Shown here in pieces: positions 10,031 through 20,706 of a stretch of DNA of 64,000 nucleotides. Position 1 is the first letter of the stretch. Every line of letters starts with the position of its first letter. The DNA is from Ciborinia camelliae. Lineage: Eukaryota > Ascomycota > Leotiomycetes > Helotiales > Sclerotiniaceae. The translations under genes and the position numbers were made by a program. The stretch spans positions 2,480,717-2,544,716 of the forward strand of contig JANPYM010000001.1 in NCBI GenBank assembly GCA_025890175.1, given 5' to 3'. The notes below the pieces were generated by a model, which was given only the letters and a program-made list of their open reading frames with translations, made no database searches and was not told where the DNA came from.

Positions 10031-12171
10031 TTATAATTAGATATACCGCAATAGTATCGATTTCAGAGCGCGGCAAGTGTAACGAGGGAGCATTTTCGGT
10101 TTATTTGAAGGTCTACTACCAGTCGAGTAGTTTTTGGGGAAGGAAGAGTAGGTGTTGGTCGAGATCAATGTAGTGGCGGTCATTTATCAATCGGGATAGC
10201 GTTTTGTATTTCGAAAATTGATATTGACAGAGTAGCAATGCTTTCCTCCATGGGGAAATCGACATTGGGCTTTTGGATATCGTGGTTGTTTGTATTTAAC
10301 TCGAATAAAGGAAGGGTGCTGCTACTATCCATAAAAGTCAGTTCATATTTCTATTGAATCGACAAGTCATCTTAATCTGAAAATAGAAGAAATTCATCTG
10401 GAACTCTTCCACTTGCAGATGCTCACCTTAGTGGCAAGTTTGCTGGAACTTACATCCTCTGGCTCCTTTGCTCGTCATTCGGAGACTTTACCACACCGTG
10501 CATAATTCCTAAGTTATCCGTAACTCTCAATATCGATGCTGACGATTAGACGCGGAATTCTCTCCCAGTTGTTGATGTTTCTGGCCCAATTAGACGTGCG
10601 TGGTGTTCAGTGATGGCATTAGACACCTTCCCAGAAATTCTGGCTTGAGAAATTCTCGTTCCTGCCTAGCTTAAGTTTCAAGGTCGTCTTGATCCATGTG
10701 ATTGGTATCACTGGCGGTATCATAGGTCTAAGCTTGCCCGCAGATTGTGTCTAGAGCATCAGGTAATCGAAGGCTATTAGCTGGTCCACAGTCCCTCGAT
10801 GTAACTGTTATGGCGCGTTTGACTCGTACTTGGCGGCGGTGGGTGCAGGGTGTCCAGGTCCAGTTCCCGGGTCGCATCAGAACGCGGGAGTGATTCATTT
10901 GAGAGAGCTAATATGTAAGAGTAAGATCGTAGAGGTTTGAATTGTGGCACACTTCAAGTTTGTAGAGGTTTCCTATGAGGCAAGATGATAGCCTTTCTCA
11001 ATCTTCTTTCTCGGCAGCCGTTTGTATCATCCAATCTGTTCGTAGGCCACGAAAGTTTCATGAGTACTTGTCCTTGACTAGATGACCCGATGCCCCACAT
11101 CTTGACTGCTTGCTATTGTTTATTTTGTTGGGCATTGTTTGGGAACTCCCAAACTAGCTTGTGTGTTGTGTATAATTGCTTTCTGGTTGTTTCCATTGTG
11201 GATGGTAGTTTGGATAATCGTATTTTCCTCCATTGTTGCCTCTAAAGCTCAATAAACACTGTCAGACTGGTTCTTGTATTATAAACAAATATTTTGTTCG
11301 GTTGGCTCTTCCATTGTGTGTGTCTGAGTGGAGAATGCTGGTTTTGCCATCTGAGCTGAGCTATTGTACCTAGTGATTCATCAGATTTTATCGATTTGTT
11401 TGTTTCATCTCTCCTGCTCTATCAGTTGACAGCTTTATTGCTAGTACAGTGATAAATTAGGATAAAATCATTCTCGTCAAGTTGTGTTTATTCTATATCT
11501 GATTGATCAATGATCAGTCTTGTACACAAACAGTTTTCTCATTTACTTACGTAGCTGTAATGACCTAATTAGAATAGTATTTTTTCTCAACTTAACAGTC
11601 CTTCCTTTCTTTCTTCATCTTCTGTTCTTTGTAGAGGGGCATATAATGATGGGAGAGTAGGTTAAATGTAAAATATATATTCCGTTACTCGATAGAGACT
11701 GGTTATCGACACCGCCTAATCCTAATCTTATTTTATTTGGTATATTAAACCAAACTATATAAACACATATGGCATAAACAAGTCCTATGATAGGTTAACA
11801 TCTTTCGCGTCTCCGAGTCGCGTCGATAGAGAATATCCTGCATACTGTAAATACCTACTTTTGATTTCTTCCACAACCATCATAAAGGCCTCGAAAATCG
11901 AGGAAGAAAACGTCGGAATAGCCTCATAACTTGCCAATTAGCATTTTCCGAGCTCTCTTCGATCTCAACCAAGATTCTTTACACAACTGTCATCATATTA
12001 GAATCCCTATCTCGATCAAATAGAACTTCTCTGCCTTTTTCTGGTTTTTTAGACCAAATACCTACAATTGAAACCTCGCCAAAGATAACTACTGGGTGTA
12101 CTGGCGCCCCAGTCTCATACTTTCCACCATCACCACCACCTACCAACCCTTCTTCTTCTTTTTACCGCAGC
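10031..12171. other. Long ORF-poor stretch upstream of the gene at 12172
   Basis: About 2.1 kb with essentially no frame of 60 codons apart from the end of a shadow frame near 10170. The stretch 10380-11000 is less AT-rich than other deserts here. It could be an untranslated RNA, a long promoter or decayed coding DNA. T-rich tracts occur at 11100-11640 and 12150-12170 (pyrimidine stretch just before the ATG). Confidence 0.4.
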
Positions 12172-12787
12172 ATGTCTGCTCCAGTAGTTCCTCGGGACTA
12201 CAACAGTTGGTTCGGCCAACAGCACTACGGCCCGGGAGCCTACCCCCCCATCGGCACTCTCAACTTTTTGGGAGCTGCACAGAGGATGCAATATGTAGGT
12301 ATCCTACAATGTAAGTAGACCTTTGGTTCTGATCTATAGTCTACCAAAAGCAGGACGCTAATTAGTCTATTTTACAGTCCAAGCCGAGACCATGCGCATC
12401 CATGAAACAATTTTACCGACTGCGGCTACGGCCTACGACATCACGACTCTCAGTCGCCATGTCCCAGGGTACTGGAGAATGTTGCTGGCCTATTCAAAGG
12501 CAGATGGGGTTTGGAATCGCCTTTATGGCAATATAAACACTCCGCGCTCCTACAATTCCCGCTGGAGCCGGTCAAAAAAGGGACTTCGGGACCTTTTGAT
12601 TTTGAACCAGCGCGCGGCTGACTCCGATGCCGCCATTGTCGCTGCCGCTGCCGCTGCTGCTGTAGCTGTAGCTGCTGCTTACGTTGCCTCTGCCGCAGAG
12701 GAAGAGAATGAGGAAGAGAGAGAGGGTGAGGGTGAGGATGAGGATGAAGCAGAGGATGAGGGTTCTGTAATTTCGGAAGAGGAGTAG
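12172..12787 (+). CDS. Hypothetical protein with Ala-rich segment and acidic tail
   Basis: Two exons, 12172-12310 and 12378-12787, joined by a GTAAGT...ACAG intron (phase 1), give 182 residues. The start ATG (MSAPVVPRDYNSWFG) follows a pyrimidine-rich tract typical of fungal core promoters; an upstream ATG at 12096 is in another frame. The middle (GYWRMLLAYSKADGVWNRLYG) looks globular. The C-terminus has an Ala/Val run (AIVAAAAAAAVAVAAA) followed by about 35 residues that are nearly all Glu, Asp or Gly. No signal peptide or known domain. The low-complexity tail suggests a nuclear or chaperone-type acidic tail, but no function can be given. Confidence 0.62.
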
Positions 12788-15124
12788 GGGTAGCGGTATC
12801 ACGTGGGTTCGCGTTTTCGCGTCTAGCGATTTTTTTAGTTGTTTTAAAAGTGCTTCCAACCTCCCCTCACATCAAAATCGCTTATATTGCCACTTCCAAT
12901 GTCCACACTTGATCTACTAATCAACCGAACACCCAGGAATTGAAAATTGCCGGGGTTACAAGACAGTGACCCGTCTTGGATACTACACTAACTTTATAAC
13001 TTACAAAGTTGGCAAGTTTTAGACATATGATTGTTTTATACACTACGGTAAAAGGTACTTTATTTTACTGATATTTTGGGTGATGATGTAAGTAGGTCTT
13101 TTTCGTTTATATAGGTAGTTGGCGGTGTGCACTGGTTGAGAACCGATCAATAGCCTCGACAAATACATTTCTATATGAGCTATTGCTGCTATAAAATCCT
13201 ACAAGTCAGAGAATAGTCAAAAATATATAGATCCGATAAAGAAGTCAAGAACTATCAACAGTATATAATAATATGCTAGTCTCTTTAATCAATATCGAAA
13301 TGCTTTACTAATAAACTCTCATTCTAATTTTTGAACTTTCATAATTCGAATGTTTAGGTTTGAATTTTGCGCTAATAGTATTGGTTCTAGAATAATCAGA
13401 TATCAGAGTTTGAATCTTAAGATCCAAGAAAGATATAATACACTTGTATTCATTCTATTGAAGTAAAACGACAGTTAAATATCCACTTGGGAATGCTATA
13501 TTAATGAATTTCTATCCCAATTCCTCTATTTCACTAACTCGAATGTTCAAATTTCAATTGCCAATGTACTAATGATTAGTACCTATCATCATGTTGAAAC
13601 AATCCGATGGCAGTGCCTCAATGCTAGAATTCGAAAAATAGATAATACTTTAGTCTCAACCACTTAGAGTTAGGGTGGATAGGAATAGTTAAGAGATTAC
13701 AACTTATAATAGACCTTTTAGTCATAAAGAAATATCTGAGATCACCTAATCATTACACAGATTTATTACATTATTTTAAAAAATTATGTAAATACTTTGA
13801 TCGATTCAAATTTGATTCAAAATACTAAGTCTGGACACCCTAACTCAAATGCGAGGTAAAAGTTGTGTCATGGTTCAAAGTTTGCATGGTCCCCGAAGGC
13901 GAGTGGCTCTACTTACTTAACTTTCTAGTCCGTAAATTCCAATATGCATGGAGTAGCACTTGCTGGTGGAATTGCAAATATTTGAGTGCGTTTGAAAGAT
14001 TAAGAATGCAAAAGCACGAATAGTTTGATAATAGACTTTCAATGTTACTGGCATTGCTCAAGTAAAAAATATATTGAAATCCTTCACTGATGAACTTTCA
14101 TCCTAATCTCCCCATTTTCCCCAACCAGACCTCTAAGCTTGATTAAATGGCTGACAGTGTGGAAGTCGAAGTCAAAGTTGAAACTGAGATTTTGAAAGGA
14201 TTCTTTTAATCTTGTCAGCCCATCATATCAGATGTGTGAGTACAAATTGTTAGATGGCCCAGTTGTTATCCAAACATATTAGCTTTGGGATAACTAATTC
14301 ACCACAAGTCCTACCTAGTCCGTAAATGCAAATCTCCTAGAGCAACCAGGAAAATCATAAACACCCATCTCTTATGTGCTATGGATGTTTTGAGAGATTT
14401 TGGTCTGGCACTTACTATTAATTGAAAAGGATGATTGTCAACTAACATTATTTGGTCTGCTAAACAGCAACAAGCACAACATCATGCCGTACGAGAGATA
14501 TTGTCGAGTCATGCAACGCAATCAGAGACAGATTATACATCTAGTGTACAACCAAGAGTGCAGACAACGAGTCGGGTTGGAGGTTGGACCGGCGTAGCAA
14601 CTTCTAAATTGTCGATGACTGAACATAGAACAACCATTATGATCTCAAAGAGACTTCATGCTTAAGACCATAGTCTCCTGCTAGCAATTTTGAGAATAAA
14701 CATATCGAAGACGATGGTTCCGCGGATATTGACTTTCGACAAACCCGATAATTGCTGGTGATGGGACCTAATTTCCTGGCGTGTTGGGAGCCGTGGAGGA
14801 AAGGTCAAAGATGACGAAGGGTATGATGTATATTGCTGGTGACGGCGAAGTGAATGCCACTAGCTCTGCGAAAGTGGGCCGGAAAACGATGTGATGGAAC
14901 CAGTACCTGAGAGGAGAATAAGATGCGATGGTTTCCATAGATGGTTCACTTCGACAAGCAGTTGAGGTACTTGGAAGCCCCAGGACAGATGAGAAAGATA
15001 GTGGATACTACCCCTCTATGCGGGTCCTTTCAGACGCCAACCTTTCTGGACCCTCTTTAGTGGGTATGATGCTAGTCTATATATATCAAATTAAATCCTC
15101 ATTCTTCAACAATAACAACTATCA
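12788..15124. other. AT-rich desert with diverged repeats
   Basis: No gene recognised. Three diverged copies of an approximately 65-base segment lie at 13291-13352, 13477-13545 and 14074-14145. The AT-richness and base drift look like RIP decay of an old repeat. Frames at 14400-14665 and 14928-15134 show no domain. Confidence 0.5.
13291..14145. repeat. Diverged interspersed direct repeats (three copies)
   Basis: Each copy carries a variant of TAATRAAYTYTCATYCYAAT followed about 25 bases later by an AA-T-CGAATGTT-like block (first two copies). Spacings are about 187 and 590 bases. Differences are mainly transitions, as expected from RIP. Seen by eye; not aligned by program. Confidence 0.4.
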
Positions 15125-15231
15125 GGGGCTGTAACTCAGTGGTAGAGTGCCTCGTTTGCAATATCAACATCTTGAAAAGGATCAGTTGATAGAGTTCGAT
15201 GAAGTCCAGGGTTCGACTCCCTGCCGCTCCA
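15125..15231 (+). tRNA. tRNA-Ala (TGC anticodon) with a 35-nt intron
   Basis: Acceptor GGGGCTG (15125-15131) pairs with CCGCTCC (15224-15230) and includes G3-U70, the identity pair of alanine tRNA; discriminator A is 15231. The D arm ACTC-AGTGGTA-GAGT and T arm CAGGG-TTCGACT-CCCTG are perfect. The anticodon loop is TT-TGC-A, with anticodon TGC at 15157-15159, followed by an intron at 15161-15195 after position 37. Two mismatches, U6-C67 in the acceptor and C28-U42 in the anticodon stem, are unusual and could mean mild decay, though all identity elements are present. Confidence 0.8.
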
Positions 15232-15761
15232 ATTCTTTTGTCTTTTGCTTTTGTAAAAGGCTGGTAATAAATATGTTGATAGAGGGGAGAAAGGTTGGCG
15301 GTGGGTGATGCATTTCTTAGAAGTTCGGATATCGGAATTCATAAGCTCTCAAATCTTTGCCTTTCGAACATATCCATGGATCTTCTTCTATCTATTTCTG
15401 ACCGCGGTTGCATAACTTTCTGAATTTCTTTGGCGGTATAATTTCGTATCTTTTTTTTTGCAAAGATTTTTTGTGGTTGTGGGGTTCAGGAGATGTTTCG
15501 GAGATAGATAGACCGCTTTATATTCGGAGTTAAGCCCCTCGCCAAAATGGTAGGTATCATATCCTGATTCCTGACAAGTTGTCTAAAACATAGGGTAGTT
15601 CGTTGTAATAATGATTGTGAATAGGCCAAATTTTGAGAAGATATACGATGAAAACCAGGCAGATAAATAATAATAAGAATTAAAAAATAATATGGATATA
15701 TATCGTCGTATGTATACAGAGCTCCGCGAGTGTATAAATCGGCGGTTCGAAAAATAAATGT
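15232..15761. other. Intergenic between tRNA-Ala and the MFS 3' end
   Basis: A T-run directly after the tRNA (15233-15250 region) can serve as the Pol III terminator. Otherwise no gene is seen. Confidence 0.5.
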
Positions 15762-17673
15762 TTATACCTCACCGTCCTTCCTCTCCTGGATTTCTTCGGG
15801 TTTCGGCTGTACCGTTCCTAACTTCTTTAACATTCCAATCTTTCCAATGTTTCTGAGCCCGACAATAGTTAAAGCCAAAGATGCCGCCATACAGCCCACA
15901 CAAAACCATTCCACGGCCCTCAGTCCGTGCAAAAATGCTAGCATCTGATCTTTCCCTTGCTTCAATTCTTTTGATTGTACAGACTGCTGAATTGCCGATG
16001 TAATGGGTAATGGCAGAGCTCGTCCAATGGCTCCCATGGTTTGGAACATGGCTCCTGCCACTGATTGATCCTTACGAGGAAGTGATTGAGTTGTGAATAA
16101 ACCAAGACATGGGTAGACGGTATCGGCACCGAATGCAGCAAGGGCCATTGCTGGCAAGCCGAAAGCGAAGTATGATGTACTGGGAGGTATTGGGACGGCA
16201 AATAGAAGGTTAGCAATCATTGCGGAGCCAAGGCCGAAACTGAGGATATAATTGCCATTGATGCGAGCGAGTAGGTATCCAGATACAAAAGTTGTAAGAA
16301 CTATAGAGTTGTCAGAATTTTTGTTCATTTAGGGAGATATGGGTAACATACTACCAACAATGCCTAGCGGAATGTACCGGAGAGCAGTTTGTATAGGATC
16401 AAGAAGTTGAAAATCTTGGTAGCTATACTTGAATCAGCCCTGTTATTACGGAATGAGATTTATGACTTACTAGTAAGTGGTATAAAGTAAGAAATTGGTA
16501 AAGCCAGCCGAGAAAAGAGTGATAATAATCATGGCAATGGAGAATTGCTTGTGACCAAAAGTCGACACTCTCATCAATGGTTCTTTAGTGGTTTTCGTCT
16601 CGCGATAATGTTCCCAGATCACAAACCCTATGAGCAAACATCCAGAGATGACTATGATGGAAATGACAGAAGCATTTTCCCACCCCGATGATCCTCCTTC
16701 TGATAAGCCGACGAGTAATAAAAGTAAACCCGCAGTAAATAGGAAAGCACCAATCCAGTCAACACCCGAAGCGCGAATTGTATCTTCATCATTGCCTCTA
16801 GGTGGGTCTTTTGGAAGCACAAATATTGCGCTGGCAGCGATAGTAAGTGAAGCACCAGCTATCACAAAGAAGATGACTTTCCAACTCGCCCATTGAGAGA
16901 TAATTCCACCCTGAATAATGATTTAGAAGTTTCAATGGATTCCGGAAGGGACAGGGACACGTACCATGAGATTTCCCAAAACTTGTCCCATTGGGGCACC
17001 GCCAGAGTAGAATGCGAAGCTGTAGTTTTTTATTCTTCCGGGTGGAATGGTATGTCCTATGATACCAATTGCCGTGGGGATAGTAGCAGCGGAGGCAAGT
17101 CCATGCAAAGCCCGCATCACATATAAGCAAACCTCGACAGGAGAGAACGCCGTCCCAATGCAAATGGCAGCCGTGAAAGCCGCACCCAGGATAAACAGCA
17201 ATTTTCTACCATAAACATCTCCAAGTTTGCCCCACAGGAGCAGGAATGAGCCAGAAGTCAACGCATAAGAAGATACCACCCATTGCTGCCGAGCCTGAGG
17301 AATATCGAGGTCCCGAGAGATTTCAGGTAGGATAATAATGATTGCTTGGGCGGCCATTGTCTGTAGAAATATTAGACATCCTTCCAAAATCCACGTGGAT
17401 GTTACCTACAACAAGAAATGTAGCACCCGTCAAAGTGATGACCATAGGAGCTACTTGTCGAATTGTTACTCCCTTTTCCGAAAATCGAGTCTGAACCTTC
17501 ACAACTGCTGATTCAATTGCCTCCTCCTCCAATAAACCATTCTCACGCACAGCATTCTCATTCTCCATGGAAACTTTTTCGGGCTCAACGCCATCGTTTT
17601 GTGATATATGATCATTCCGAGATATAGGATCACTGTGAGATATATGATCACTCTGAGATATACTTCGCGCCAT
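15762..17673 (-). CDS. DHA2-type MFS multidrug/H+ antiporter
   Basis: Five exons, 17673-17410, 17360-16965, 16910-16471, 16422-16352 and 16300-15762, give 569 residues; all introns are GT-AG and the frame closes. A cytosolic N-terminus of about 70 residues precedes the first helix (VAPMVITLTGATFLVTM). The segment QQWVVSSYALTSGSFLLLWG plus motif A GKLGDVYGRK (residues 132-141) is typical of the 14-helix DHA2 family, which exports drugs, toxins or metabolites at the plasma membrane. Later helices include GGIISQWASWKVIFF and ALRYIPLGIVG. The N-terminal tail carries repeated DHIS/D-S-I-S units encoded by 18-bp repeats. Exon 4 could end 3 bases earlier; the GTATGT donor was preferred. Substrate unknown. 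Confidence 0.88.
17599..17660 (-). repeat. 18-bp tandem repeats inside the MFS N-terminus
   Basis: Three to four imperfect copies of a unit built around GATATA-GATCA encode the repeated S-D-H/P-I-S motif in the cytosolic tail. The unit is a multiple of three, so copy changes keep the frame. Confidence 0.6.
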
Positions 17674-18510
17674 ATCTCATACCAAATGGATAGGTATATA
17701 CTAATTATATTGAAAGGGAATGGCGGTGTTAAATAACATTTTAACCATACCGGTATGCAGATCTTCTAGGGCAGGGCACAAGGGGCACACGAGCAACTCA
17801 ACCCCCACTTTGGCGTTCCATTCATTAATCTAGATTCTACGGAGTAGAGGTCTAAGCTAGATTAGACTAGGGAATATTATCCTACCGTCTAAACTCATAT
17901 ACAAGAACTCACACTAAGCCTGATTGATTTGGCTCTGGGTGGTTAGGCGTGTTAGCTAAACAGAGTATATAATTGGAAGAATCATCAAAGATGAATCGCA
18001 AATTCATTTAAATGGATAATTTTTCTATCCACTTTTCCCTCGCCTCCGCAATGTTAGGGATTGAAAAGGGTTTAGTGTTCGTTCTTGTACGTGAGTTTAG
18101 ACGGTATTACCATATTAGAGAGCTCCTTCCCTATAATGGGAATCATTATTGCGGCAAGTATGAGTGGAAAGATAATGATTGGTGATATGATATGATATGA
18201 TAACCTTAATGTTGATGTTGATGTTGATTGACATTGACATTGACATTGACATCTAATCAGTTATCAATGTTTTGTTTGTGTTCAGAATTGCAAATAGGTC
18301 CACGGGTATCTAAGATTACATATTATCTCGCGCCGCTTTAATCATTCAACTAGGTAGGTACGTATTGTCTGCGCTGCTTTAATTAATCGACGATTACATG
18401 TGATGACAAAGCAACTTTGGAAGATACTCTATGCACAATTGATCGAGAAATTTGTATCTTCAGACTCAACTCTAATAATAAACATCAATTCAATTGTTAT
18501 ACAACGTGTA
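17674..18510. promoter_or_regulatory. Divergent upstream region between MFS and folylpolyglutamate synthase 1
   Basis: AT-rich region of 837 bp. Simple repeats at about 18180-18250: GATAT units, then TGATGT units, then TGACAT units. No gene. Both flanking genes start outward from here. Confidence 0.45.
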
Positions 18511-20279
18511 ATGTGGTTTTCTCCTCATAGATTATCTCTACGATCCTTAAGAAGTGCATATCCCCATTCTCTCAATAATATATGCGCCCAAAATTCGCGG
18601 AGATTGATTGCCACAATGGCAGAAAGAACCTACGATGTTCGTCATATCATGAAATTGCTATACACTTGATTTCTTCGCTCACCATCGGTTAGGATGCAAT
18701 CAATGCTTTGAATACACTTCAAACGCCCTATGAAGTACTCAAGAAACGATGGGAAGCCGGTATCAAACTTGATGAAGGTGCAAATCAAGAAATGAGACAA
18801 CACTTGTCTCGGATTGGATACACTGTATTTTCTAACCCCTCTTCCCATCTTTTCGTTACTGACTCACGCCTAGCAAGATGATCTCGAACGATTGAACATC
18901 GTCCACGTTGCTGGTACCAAAGGAAAAGGTTCAACGTGCGCCTACGTTGATTCCATTCTGAATCGTTATAGAAAGTCACATGATCTCCCCCAAAAGGTTG
19001 GACTTTTCACATCTCCGCATCTCATCGCCGTGCGGGAAAGAATCCGGATCAATTCAGCTCCTCTATCCGCTCCTCTATTCGCGAAATACTTTTTCGACGT
19101 ATGGGATCGTCTTGAAGCCGCTGCAGCTTCTTCGAGCGTACCCTTCGAAAAACCTGTTTATTTCAGATACTTAAATTTGATGTCTTATCACGTTTTTCTC
19201 CAGGAGGGCGTTGATGCAGCCATTTATGAGGTGGGAGTTGGGGGCGAATATGATTCGACTAATATTGTGGATCGACCGGCTGTGACGGGTATATCATCGC
19301 TGGGAATCGATCATGTGTTTACACTGGGAGAAACGATTGACAAAATTGCATGGCACAAAGCTGGAATTCAGAAGGCAGGAGTGCCATCATTTACAGTGAA
19401 GCAAAGGGCAGAAGCTATGGAAGTGGTAGAGAAGAGAGCGGCGGAGAAAGTCGTGAAGTCTTTCAAGGTAGTCGATTTAGACCCAAGGCTGAAGACAGTG
19501 AAAATAAAACCGGCTGCAGATTTTCAGAGGGGGAACGCAAGTCTTGCCATATGTTTAGCCGAAACAGCCCTAAAGAAATTGGATCCCAAATTCAGCACAT
19601 CCCCCGATTCTTTACCTCAGGAATTCGTAGATGCTTTAGAGCAAGTCATTTGGCGTGGGAGATGTGAAACAAAGGTCGATGGGAATGTTACCTGGTATTT
19701 GGATGGGGCACATACAGCAGATAGTATCATAGTCGCAGCGAAATGGTTTGGTGACGAGGTAGCCAAGAAGTAGGTTTACCCCTTATTATTGAGCTAATAT
19801 CTCTAACTTGCATCAGAAATGGACCACGAGTCCTGATTTTCAATCAACAAGGCCATCGTGAAGCCATCGGATTACTCGAGGGACTCTACAGCGCAACTCA
19901 AGAATCAGTAAAATTCGACCACGTCATATTCTGCACCACCTCAATCCAGAAAGAAAATGCTTCCAAGAAAGGTAATCACTCCTACCCACACCAGCACCAG
20001 CACGAATGAAATATACTAACCCCACCAGATTTCGTCAACCTTTCCTACGACCCGAAATCAATATCCGAACTCACGATGCAAAACGCCTTTGCAGAGAAAT
20101 GGCGCTCCCTCGATTCCAACCCTAGGACCAATGTAAAAGTGTTTCCAAGTGTAGAAGATGCGTTTGAGTACGTGCGGGGTTTGGCTACGGATGACGTGCA
20201 TGCTCAGGCTCTCATCACGGGGAGTGTGCATTTAGTTGGGAGAGCATTGGGAAGTTTGGAGTCCGTGGATGCGTTGTAG
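18511..20279 (+). CDS. Folylpolyglutamate synthase, copy 1 (dual-start)
   Basis: Exons 18511-18636, 18693-18824, 18874-19769, 19817-19971 and 20029-20279 give 519 residues. The enzyme adds glutamates to folates, retaining them in cytosol and mitochondria. Signatures: HVAGTKGKGSTCA (P-loop, residues about 97-109), GLFTSPHL, GGEYDSTNI, IDHVFTLG, HKAGI, WRGRCE, WYLDGAHT and the C-terminal ITGSVHLVG. The upstream ATG gives a 35-residue N-terminus rich in Arg, Leu and Ser with no acids (MWFSPHRLSLRSLRS), a likely mitochondrial presequence. The second ATG at 18616 starts MAERTYD, the usual cytosolic start. The first intron has a weak GTTCGT donor. It faces a paralogue at 20707-22350, with 427 bp between the stops. 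Confidence 0.92.
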
Positions 20280-20706
20280 AGGACTCTGGAGGTTAGCTGT
20301 AGCAAAAGATGGGCTTGGGAGGAGAAGCTGCGCGCGAAGTAGCTTGTAACTTAACGTTAAAATTGATGGGGGCATGTGGAGGGGCACCAGATACCATGGG
20401 ATTCACGAATACACACATGTACGATATCATTATTTAACCAATATGATACTTGAACATGTTTCGATTTTTGGGATACATCCTCTCCAAAAGTACATACAGT
20501 TCGCTCTACCCTCGTGACTTTCACTTTTCGGTATTCAAATACTGATTGAATATTATACCCAGTACTTCGATGAGTATATCAACAATATCCTTTTGAATGA
20601 AACATGTAGGAGACAACCATTTCCCACAGTAAGCGCAATTCTTGGATTTTCTATATCAAGAACGGGTATCAAAACAAACTCCGTCGCCATTTCACCATTA
20701 ACCTTG
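20280..20706. other. Convergent 3' region between two folylpolyglutamate synthase genes
   Basis: The stops of both genes face each other across 427 bp. AT-rich tracts around 20430-20460 and 20540-20560 could hold polyadenylation signals for both strands. No gene. Confidence 0.5.
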
